Notes under the pieces: model-generated | The model's database searches: none | Seen by the model: the letters and a program-made list of their open reading frames with translations, nothing else | Told to the model about the DNA's origin: nothing | Shown here: positions 57,059 through 64,000 of the stretch, one piece after another | Position numbering within the stretch: position 1 is the first letter of the stretch | Layout: each line of letters starts with the position of its first letter | Program-made: the position numbers and the translations under genes | Assembly (NCBI GenBank): GCA_009664345.1 | Contig: CP043547.1 | Location: forward strand, 1,674,001 to 1,738,000 | From: Planctomycetales bacterium 10988 | GTDB lineage: Bacteria; Planctomycetota; Planctomycetia; Pirellulales; Pb10988 | DNA length: 64,000 nt | Reading direction: 5' to 3'

Positions 57059-57655
57059 TTAAGAAGAATCGATCACATTTTTGGCTTCTGTTCCTTCTAT
57101 CAAGTCTAACAGAATTGTTACTTGGCGTTCTTCCTCTAAATCATATAACTTTTCCCATTTATTGATGACTGCCTCTCTTAGTCCCTCTTCAGAGAGATTT
57201 TGTTTGCCTTTCTTCATTACCATCGAACGGGCATTTCTCCAAGGGCGAACCCCAGCAGCCGAATCTGGAATCGTAGAAAATAGGATTTTTCTATCTGCAA
57301 CTTCTACACACGTTTTCGCTGCAGAAGCTGCCAAGTAGCTCACCCAAGCGTCATCAGCTACTTTAGAAATGGGCCAAAACCATTCGTTGACTTCTCCAGG
57401 AATCTTACAAGCAATGACGTTTTTCCAATTTTCTTCTACAACTGCTTGTGCTTGCTTATAGGCTTTTTCTAAGTTTAAATTTGAAGAGGGTGAGGCTAGA
57501 GAAGCCTCAGCTATTTTGATAGCATGCAAGCTTCGTTTGTCTGTAATATATACTTCTATGTCTCGACAACATTTACACTGAAAGGTCCGCCACAATTCTA
57601 TTGTAAATTTATTTTGAGATCGAAGTGAGTCATAGATATCAAGTAATTTTTCCAT
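57059..57655 (-). CDS. Hypothetical protein after the sulfatase cluster
   Basis: I chose the ATG at 57655 (MEKLLDIYDSLRSQ), giving 198 residues; the frame is open for 42 further codons, which overlap the sulfatase gene and are basic and unlike a protein start. The sequence is mostly helical. The segment FQCKCCRDIEVY has a cysteine pair that could hold a metal. The last third is acidic helices (VINKWEKLYDLEEERQVTILLDLIEG). I recognise no family. It starts 36 bp after the sulfatase stop, so it may be the last gene of that operon. Confidence 0.6.
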   Translation of the reverse strand: MEKLLDIYDSLRSQNKFTIELWRTFQCKCCRDIEVYITDKRSLHAIKIAEASLASPSSNLNLEKAYKQAQAVVEENWKNVIACKIPGEVNEWFWPISKVADDAWVSYLAASAAKTCVEVADRKILFSTIPDSAAGVRPWRNARSMVMKKGKQNLSEEGLREAVINKWEKLYDLEEERQVTILLDLIEGTEAKNVIDSS

Positions 57656-57690
57656 CTTTCGAATTCTACAGAAAACAACACTTATAAAAA

Positions 57691-59301
57691 TTAAAACAAT
57701 GGTGGGGGGCCGGCGGGTTGGCCGTTTTCTTTTTGAATAGGGTATTTGGGTTGCCACGTGGGATGATCTTGGGTGAGCCAAGTGTTGATTTTTTTAGAAA
57801 GTCGCTTGGCAATCTCGGGCCGTGTTTCGATTAGGTTTTCTGCTTCTGCTTGGTCTTCCGTCAAACAATAAAGCAACCAGGATTGGCTTTCATATTCAAA
57901 GGTTAGCTTGTAGCGTTTCCCTTGAATTTCGTCGATGGCGACAACACACGGGGTCGCCCGGCGGTCGAGGTAACCAGGGAAGAGATAGAAGATCGGCCCC
58001 CGGCTGCGATCCGTTTGGGGATGCCGGAGGATATCGGCAAAGGATTCGCCATCCAGAGGATGCGTCGTCACAGGGGGCGTCCATTTCTTTCCAGCCAAAC
58101 TCAAACAAGTCGGGTAATAATCGACGGCATGGACCTTGTAATCGGTCACGGTATTAGCGGGAATCACGCTCGGCCAGTAGGCGATTAAGGGGACTCGGAT
58201 GCCGCCTTCGGTGAATTGACCCTTGACACCTTTGAGTGGGAGATTGTCGGTATGCGTTCCGCCATTGTCCGAAGTGAATAAGATCAAGGTATTCTCGGTG
58301 ATACTGTCGGAGGAATCGCCATCACCGTTGGGGTCTTCCAGAGTCGCCAAAAGCCGACCGACATTCTCATCGACACTGGCAATGAAGCCAACATATTCAA
58401 GCAGCCTTTTATTGAACTTCTTGCCTAACCGCTCGAGGGCAGCTTGCTTCAGGTCAGGACGCGCTTTCAACGGACCATGGACCGCATAGGTATGGAACTG
58501 CAAATAGAAGGGCTTTTCCTGAGCGGTTAGCTGCTTGATGGTCGTTTGAATGGCATCACCCAGGGCATCGCTAATGTGCTTGGAAGTGCCGATGAGCTCC
58601 TCGGAAAGCCCTCGCTGCTCGACATATTCGGCCGTGTAGGGTGCCGCCCACCGATCAAAGTCCCCACGCCCCACGGCTCTGAACTTCCACTTTCCTTGCT
58701 GCTTCGAAGCAAAACAGACCGGCTGATGGCCTTGACTAAAGCCTCCTAGATTGGTATCGAAGCCAACATTTTCCGGAAGCGTCGTTTTGGTCCCATGTCC
58801 CCCTACATGATATTTGCCGATGTGGGCGGTGGCGTAACCGTTTTGCTTGAGGGCCTCGGCGATGGTGATGGCCTCAACCGAAACATCTTCGGATTGTCCA
58901 GGGCCGAGATACTTCGCTTCCGACTTGGTCATTCCCCCTCGGCCAAAACGATTCAAGGCCCGCACGACATAGACATCGTTATGAATGCGAGCGGGATATT
59001 GACCGGAGAGCATCGCCGCCCGAGTCGGGGCACAGTTGGGCTGAGCATAAGCATGGGTGAAGCTCAATCCCCCTCTTGCCAGCTTTTCCAGGTTCGGCGT
59101 TTGATAGATTGCCGGCTGAGTCTTCATTGCCCCTTTTGTAGCACTAAGGTGATTCCAGCCCAGATCATCGACCATAAAAATGATGATGTTCGGTTGGGCC
59201 TCTTGCGAGGAATCAGACAAGTCGTCTGTCGGTTCTTGTGCGAAAGCGGGGAAACTTACACAGAGAACAAACAGGGTTAGCAAGCGGGGGAGCAATCTCA
59301 T
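57691..59301 (-). CDS. Sulfatase (type I), secreted
   Basis: A signal peptide (residues 1-21, ending AFA) precedes the sulfatase fold. Metal-binding DD is at 45-46 and the formylglycine motif is CAPTR (C90), with GQYPAR after it. TSDNGGTHTDNLPLKGVKGQFTEGGIRVP is the usual second metal/active-site region. The C-terminal beta domain is present, so the 536-residue protein looks complete. It hydrolyses sulfate esters, probably on algal or similar polysaccharides. Formylglycine formation needs an anaerobic or FGE-type maturase, not seen in this window. It is fourth of four sulfatases on one strand. Confidence 0.93.
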   Translation of the reverse strand: MRLLPRLLTLFVLCVSFPAFAQEPTDDLSDSSQEAQPNIIIFMVDDLGWNHLSATKGAMKTQPAIYQTPNLEKLARGGLSFTHAYAQPNCAPTRAAMLSGQYPARIHNDVYVVRALNRFGRGGMTKSEAKYLGPGQSEDVSVEAITIAEALKQNGYATAHIGKYHVGGHGTKTTLPENVGFDTNLGGFSQGHQPVCFASKQQGKWKFRAVGRGDFDRWAAPYTAEYVEQRGLSEELIGTSKHISDALGDAIQTTIKQLTAQEKPFYLQFHTYAVHGPLKARPDLKQAALERLGKKFNKRLLEYVGFIASVDENVGRLLATLEDPNGDGDSSDSITENTLILFTSDNGGTHTDNLPLKGVKGQFTEGGIRVPLIAYWPSVIPANTVTDYKVHAVDYYPTCLSLAGKKWTPPVTTHPLDGESFADILRHPQTDRSRGPIFYLFPGYLDRRATPCVVAIDEIQGKRYKLTFEYESQSWLLYCLTEDQAEAENLIETRPEIAKRLSKKINTWLTQDHPTWQPKYPIQKENGQPAGPPPLF

Positions 59302-59352
59302 GGAACGAACCTTCTTTTACATTCTTGATGGGCCAGGGAAGTGGACGAGCGA

Positions 59353-60753
59353 CTAATTTTTCTTGGAGGTTTTCTTTTTCGAGGGCTTCTTGAGAGGTTC
59401 CGCAGTGGCGGGATCAGGCCAATCGGGGTCGGGCGTGCGAGCCTTGTGCATCATCTTTTCCGCTTTGGCGATCAAGTTGGGATGTTCTTCCGCCAGGTCG
59501 GTTGTCTCTCCCAAATCGGTCGCAAGATCATAAAGTTCAAGCGGGGAACTCGGTGCGGGCCGGACGGCTTTCCAGTTTTTCCAGCGAATCGCTTGAATAG
59601 AACCCGGCCGATACTCATGCAATTCCCAATAGAAATAGTCTCGCTTCGGGGCTGGCCCACCTTGGAGAAACTCTACCAACGAATGCCCGTCGGGTTGAAA
59701 ATCCTTGGGGATTTCAGCCTTTGCAAGTTCGGCGAAAGTCGGGAGCAAATCCCAAAACGCCCACGGCTCGTCTGTCACCCGGCCCGCCGGAATGGTTCCT
59801 GGCCAATAGGCAAAGGCCGCCTGCCGCAAAGCCCCTTCATACATCCCACGCTTGTAACCCCGGAGTTTTCCATCCATCGTTTGATTGAACCGCTTGCCAA
59901 TGGCGGTTTCAGGATCGAAGGAAGAACCATTATCGCCAGAGAAAACGATCAGCGTCTTCTTGTCGATTCCCTTTTTGTTCAACAGCGAAACCAGCTCGCC
60001 CATGTCCGTATCAATCCGCGTCACCATCGCGGCGTAGTTCCTTTCTTGTTCCGTCCACGGTTTGTCTTTGTAGATCCCTTGATCATCGATTTCATAACGA
60101 CCGTGGGGCAGGGTAATCGCATAGAACAAAAAGAACGGTTCATCGGCATTTTCATCAACCCAGCGAAGCACGTCTTGTTGAATCAGTTCTTGGGCATAGA
60201 CTTCTTGCTTGCCGTCCTCGTTGGCAGAAAGTTCTATGCGTTCCTCATCATTATAGAGATAGGTCGGAAAATAACTGTGGGCATGCCGCTGACAATTATA
60301 TCCGAAGAAGTGATCAATCCCGTTCTTGAAGGGGCTGCCCGAGGTGTCGAACATCCCCATCCCCCATTTGCCCATCGTGGCGGTTTTGTAGCCAGCGGAC
60401 TGAAGGATCTTGCCAACCGTCACAGTATCTGGCGGCAAAGGGCGTTGGCCTTCCGGTTGAATCTCACGATTCGCCCTGGTTGGACAATGCCCCGTGTGAA
60501 GCCCCGTAAAAAACGAACTTCTGGCCGGAGCACATACACTTGTCCCCGTGTAGGCCGAAAGATAACGAGTCCCTTCCCGGCAAAGACGATCTAAATTCGG
60601 CGTTTGAATAAGTTCCTGTCCATAGACCCCAAGATCACCTTGTGCGATGTCATCCGAAAGGACAAAGATCAAATTCGGCCGCTCATCCGCTTTCACATGC
60701 GGAGCAATACAAAGCAAGCTCACCAGGAGCATGCCGGAGATCAATCGATACAT
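59353..60753 (-). CDS. Sulfatase (type I), secreted
   Basis: Signal peptide about residues 1-22. DD at 34-35; formylglycine motif CAPAR (C74), so C-x-P-x-R is kept, with Ala at the fourth position. [11 protein letters not shown] follows. [18 protein letters not shown] is the second metal region. The C-terminus ends in a Lys-rich tail ([12 protein letters not shown]). At 466 residues it is shorter than its neighbours, which is normal for the subfamily. The substrate is unknown; paired with the others in one strand, with 51-61 bp gaps. Confidence 0.93.
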   Translation of the reverse strand: MYRLISGMLLVSLLCIAPHVKADERPNLIFVLSDDIAQGDLGVYGQELIQTPNLDRLCREGTRYLSAYTGTSVCAPARSSFFTGLHTGHCPTRANREIQPEGQRPLPPDTVTVGKILQSAGYKTATMGKWGMGMFDTSGSPFKNGIDHFFGYNCQRHAHSYFPTYLYNDEERIELSANEDGKQEVYAQELIQQDVLRWVDENADEPFFLFYAITLPHGRYEIDDQGIYKDKPWTEQERNYAAMVTRIDTDMGELVSLLNKKGIDKKTLIVFSGDNGSSFDPETAIGKRFNQTMDGKLRGYKRGMYEGALRQAAFAYWPGTIPAGRVTDEPWAFWDLLPTFAELAKAEIPKDFQPDGHSLVEFLQGGPAPKRDYFYWELHEYRPGSIQAIRWKNWKAVRPAPSSPLELYDLATDLGETTDLAEEHPNLIAKAEKMMHKARTPDPDWPDPATAEPLKKPSKKKTSKKN

Positions 60754-60814
60754 AAGTTCGTTCCCTCAAGTGGTGTGGTAGGAGAATGGCTGTCTTGTGA
60801 AAAGAAAACCACAA

Positions 60815-62386
60815 TCAATCGGCCAGGGCACTTTCCCACCAATCTTTGTTCGGCTGATAGTTTTCTTTCAGATAACCGGCGTGTACTTTTTCAAGCTGTT
60901 CCTGCCCGGTCGTGCGGAGCCTTTCCCAGCGTGCTTTTCGCTTGGCCGGATCAAACTGAGGATCGGGCTGAGGAAACTTGGCCGGAACGGAAGCCAACCA
61001 CGCCTGAAGTCGTCCTTGCATTGCTTCGGATCGCTCGGGTTGGTCATCGATCAGATTGTTCTGCTCTCCAACATCTTGGGAAATGTTGTACAGTTCGTAG
61101 CGATGATCTTCGTGATAGTAGATCAACTTCCATTCATCTTCCATCAAGATCGTCGAAGGCTCGCCCCCTTGATTGCCATAATGGGGGTAATGCCAATAGA
61201 GAGGCCGCTCTTCGATCGACTTGCCTTGAAGCAACGGCACAAGACTCACCCCGTCTACCTTTTGAGCTTTGGGAATTTTCACTCCGGCCAACTCTAGCAA
61301 AGTCGGATACCAATCAATGCCGCTAACGGGCGTCTCGCTGGTAGTGCCCGCCTCCGTCACGCCGGGTGCATAAAAGTAATACGGTTCGCGGATGCCACCT
61401 TCCCATTGGCGACCTTTGCCTCCACGCAAGGGAAGGTTACTTGTCGAAAACGCATCGCCGGAAGAAACACCACCATTATCGGAAGTGAAGCAAATAATCG
61501 TATTGTCGAGCAAGTCAAGATCTTCCAACTTTTGCAACACGATCCCGACGGCATCATCCATCGATTCAATCATCCCGGCATAGATCGGGCAATCTTGCAC
61601 CTGACGAACGGCCAAACGTCGATCAAAGATAAAGCGATCCTCCGCCAAACCGGCGGCTTTTGCCTTCTTCTGGTATTTCTTCCAAAGTTTTTCGGAAGTC
61701 TGAATAGGAGCATGCACGGAATAAAAAGAGAGATACGCCAGGAAGGGTTGATCTTGATTCGCTTCGATGAACTTGGCGGTTTCTTGGCCGAGACGAATCG
61801 GCAACGACTCGCCGTCGGGACCGTCTTCCAGGTTTGGATTCATAAAGGGAGAGAAGAAACCGCCTTTTCCAGGGCCACCTTTTTCGAAACCGCCTTTGTT
61901 GATCGTAAAGCCATGATCCTCCGGCCAGGAACCTTTATCTCCTAAATGCCATTTGCCGGCGAAAAATGTTTGATAACCGGCTTTGCGTAAAACCTCCGCG
62001 AGGGTCCGTTCCGAGGCCCGCAACTGATGCTCGTATTCGGCAGGAAAATGGCTATCGTGCCGATCTCGCTTTCGCCAATCCTCCCCGGAAGCATCCCCAA
62101 TCCAGCTTGTGATACCATTATTGACTGGATATTTCCCGGTCAAAATCGAAGCCCGCGAAGGGCTACACACCTGACAGGTCGCATACCCTCTGTTAAATTT
62201 CATTCCCATCTTAGCAATACGATCGATATGAGGACTTTCATAAAAGGCCGAACCTTCATTACTTAAATCCTTCACCCCCAGATCATCCGCCAAAATAAAA
62301 ACAATATTCGGCTTTGCATTTTCTGCCAATAGCGAACTATAGACTGGAAAAATTAAACATAGATAAAAAAAGAGAAGACGTTTCAT
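60815..62386 (-). CDS. Sulfatase (type I), secreted
   Basis: I chose ATG 62386 (MKRLLFFYLCLIFPVYSSLLA), which gives a clean signal peptide; the frame is open for 18 more codons. DD at 34-35; formylglycine motif CSPSR (C74), followed by LTGKYPVNNGIT. TSDNGGVSSGDAFSTSNLPLRGGKGRQWEGGIREP is the second metal/active-site region. The 523-residue length and the C-terminal LLYYHED-like strands are typical. A Lys/Arg-rich end (KRKARWERLRTTGQEQL) follows. Confidence 0.93.
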   Translation of the reverse strand: MKRLLFFYLCLIFPVYSSLLAENAKPNIVFILADDLGVKDLSNEGSAFYESPHIDRIAKMGMKFNRGYATCQVCSPSRASILTGKYPVNNGITSWIGDASGEDWRKRDRHDSHFPAEYEHQLRASERTLAEVLRKAGYQTFFAGKWHLGDKGSWPEDHGFTINKGGFEKGGPGKGGFFSPFMNPNLEDGPDGESLPIRLGQETAKFIEANQDQPFLAYLSFYSVHAPIQTSEKLWKKYQKKAKAAGLAEDRFIFDRRLAVRQVQDCPIYAGMIESMDDAVGIVLQKLEDLDLLDNTIICFTSDNGGVSSGDAFSTSNLPLRGGKGRQWEGGIREPYYFYAPGVTEAGTTSETPVSGIDWYPTLLELAGVKIPKAQKVDGVSLVPLLQGKSIEERPLYWHYPHYGNQGGEPSTILMEDEWKLIYYHEDHRYELYNISQDVGEQNNLIDDQPERSEAMQGRLQAWLASVPAKFPQPDPQFDPAKRKARWERLRTTGQEQLEKVHAGYLKENYQPNKDWWESALAD

Positions 62387-62440
62387 AAGATCAAACTTTG
62401 TATAGGAGTTTATTGAATTTTTATTTTTCAATACTAACAC

Positions 62441-63973
62441 TTAAGGAAGCGAAGGTTTTAAGGAAGTTGTTTTATCATCGGCCAAAGGATATTGAGCACC
62501 GGCTTGCTCAAGACTATTGATCATCGCTTCCATCATTTGTTGTAATTTTTCTGAATGGGAAGAAGCGAGATTGTTTGATTCTGTTGGGTCTTCCGCAAGG
62601 TTAAACAATTCGTGTTGCTGCCAATCGTCTTCTTCCGACCAACGATAATGATAGATCAGCTTCCAGTCCCCTTTGCGAAAAGTTGTAAAGTAGGAACTAC
62701 GATGATCATGAGGGAAGTGCATTAAAAACTCGCGTTCCGTTGAAGTCGTGGCCTTTCCTGTTAAATATTCCGAAAGGTCCATCCCATCGATCGTTACTTT
62801 CTTGGGAACTTTTCTATCAACAAGTGCAAGAATCGTTGGAAACAAATCATTCACGGTTCCTACTTGATCAATAATTTCACCTTGAACGATAGGAAGTTGT
62901 TGTTGATGAGGATTGTCTTTAGCGGGCTTTGCCCAAGCAGAGATGAAGGGAACCCGCATGCCGCCTTCATAGTGTGTTCCCTTTTTTCCACGTAATGGAG
63001 CAGCACAAGAAATCGCATGTTCTGGGCCGATCGGGGCATCCGTTCCATTATCACCAAGAAAGAAAACTAAAGTATTTTCCGCAACTCCGAGCTGATCAAG
63101 CTTAGCAAGAATATCACCCAATGACTTATCCATTCCTTCAATCATAGAAGCAAAGGCTGCAAGACTTTTCGATTCCGCGTCTTGATATTTATCAACAAAT
63201 CGAGGATCAGGTTGAAAAGGTCCATGTACCGCATAATGGGCCATATAGGCAAAGAACGGTTTGTCAGCTTTTACAGAATCCTCGATCGCGGCATTGACTT
63301 CTCTTGTTAAGGCTTCTGTCAGATAAATTTCTTCACCGTGATATTGATCTAGTCCCGGCACGGCTCGATGAATTCTTCGGCGAATCCCTTTACCAAAATT
63401 TTCTGTACCATAGTAACTACCCGGAGCACCAATTGCACACCCACCGATATTAATATCGAAACCAAAATTCAATGGTTCTTCACCATAAGTATCGAGGGCA
63501 CCAAAGTGACCCTTTCCACAATGGATCGTCTGATAGCCTTTCTTTTTCAATAGTTCGGGCAACATGACATGTTTCGGGGTCACACCTTCCCATTGCCATT
63601 CTTGGGCACCAAATTCACCAGCATTATTTAATTCCGGTCGAATCCAAGCAGTGGTATGATGCCGAGCGGAAGTTTGGCCGGTCATAATAGAAATTCGCGT
63701 TGGCGAACAAACACTCATCGCATAAAAATTACTAAAGCGAATCCCTTGTTTCGCCAAACGCTCCATGTTCGGAGTATGATAGAAATCATTGAGTGGATAT
63801 CGCTCCGGCTCTCCTTGTTCATCGGTTAGAAATGGAAGCGAACTATCCATCAATCCCATATCATCCACCAAGAAAACTAAAACATTAGGCTGCTCCGTAG
63901 CTTCAACCTGTTTTATACAAGTTCCGAAAAATAAAAGCAAAAGTAAGATATTCACAAACAATGATAATTTCAT
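62441..63973 (-). CDS. Sulfatase (type I), secreted; first gene of the cluster
   Basis: Signal peptide about residues 1-25 (LLLLLFFGTC could also be a lipobox-like LFFGTC, giving a lipoprotein). DD at 37-38; formylglycine motif CSPTR (C89), followed by MTGQTSARH. LGDNGTDAPIGPEHAISCAAPLRGKKGTHYEGGMRVP is the second metal region. The C-terminal strand domain (KLIYHYRWSEEDDWQQHELF) is present. The 54-bp gap to the next sulfatase suggests one operon, whose promoter lies after 63973, partly outside the window. Confidence 0.93.
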   Translation of the reverse strand: MKLSLFVNILLLLLFFGTCIKQVEATEQPNVLVFLVDDMGLMDSSLPFLTDEQGEPERYPLNDFYHTPNMERLAKQGIRFSNFYAMSVCSPTRISIMTGQTSARHHTTAWIRPELNNAGEFGAQEWQWEGVTPKHVMLPELLKKKGYQTIHCGKGHFGALDTYGEEPLNFGFDINIGGCAIGAPGSYYGTENFGKGIRRRIHRAVPGLDQYHGEEIYLTEALTREVNAAIEDSVKADKPFFAYMAHYAVHGPFQPDPRFVDKYQDAESKSLAAFASMIEGMDKSLGDILAKLDQLGVAENTLVFFLGDNGTDAPIGPEHAISCAAPLRGKKGTHYEGGMRVPFISAWAKPAKDNPHQQQLPIVQGEIIDQVGTVNDLFPTILALVDRKVPKKVTIDGMDLSEYLTGKATTSTEREFLMHFPHDHRSSYFTTFRKGDWKLIYHYRWSEEDDWQQHELFNLAEDPTESNNLASSHSEKLQQMMEAMINSLEQAGAQYPLADDKTTSLKPSLP

Positions 63974-64000
63974 TTTATTTTTCCGTAGTGTGAGTTAAAC

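Overview
The window looks like a planctomycete chromosome carrying a 46 kb integrated element. The planctomycete call rests on two very large secreted proteins whose N-termini carry the LExR-type motif (LEPRQMMT and LEQRNLLS), on FG-GAP and cadherin-like repeat architectures, on a caspase-Sel1 protein and on a run of four sulfatases. No 16S rRNA gene is present, so the genus cannot be stated.

Left chromosomal flank (1-9.8 kb): the 3' end of a membrane-protein gene, an FHA-domain protein, a secreted caspase-like/Sel1 protein, serine acetyltransferase, a yidD-rnpA-small membrane protein-dnaJ-like cluster on the minus strand, an SDR oxidoreductase, a hot-dog thioesterase, and tRNA-Leu(CAG) with a good promoter and terminator.

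Integrated element (about 9,822-56,116): a 55-bp exact copy of the tRNA-Leu 3' end recurs at 56,062-56,116. A tyrosine integrase gene sits just inside the left copy, and paired 11-bp-spaced short repeats lie inside both ends. The left module (10-19.6 kb) encodes the integrase, a degenerate family A DNA polymerase-like protein, an excisionase-type HTH protein, a family B DNA polymerase interrupted by a frameshift near its ExoI motif, and two uncharacterised proteins. An integrase plus PolB in a tRNA-Leu recalls pipolins, the self-replicating integrative elements; the PolA-like partner is the unusual part. The middle module (20.3-43.8 kb) holds one giant reading frame of about 6,400 codons, split by three indels, with FG-GAP-like repeats, cadherin-like repeats, Ig-like repeats and then an Ala-rich coiled-coil region. 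It ends in the first block of a Hint domain. The rest of the Hint domain is encoded in separate downstream genes fused to different toxin domains: an HNH/EndoVII-like toxin with a SUKH immunity gene, an orphan toxin cassette with a putative immunity gene, and a toxin truncated by an insertion sequence. The right module (44-56 kb) has a DUF262/DUF1524 GmrSD-like nuclease, a nest of IS5-type insertion sequences (one inserted inside another), a 1,600-residue secreted ELW-DGT/FG-GAP protein and a further IS.

Right chromosomal flank (56.1-64 kb): the displaced tRNA 3' end, a small hairpin-rich insertion, the original terminator, a membrane-anchored hypothetical protein, a probable gene fragment, a hypothetical protein and four tightly packed sulfatase genes, probably one operon for sulfated-polysaccharide use.

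Several genes in the element are broken by single-base losses. These could be real decay or assembly errors, and raw reads would decide. All similarity statements come from recognising motifs by eye; no database search was run.
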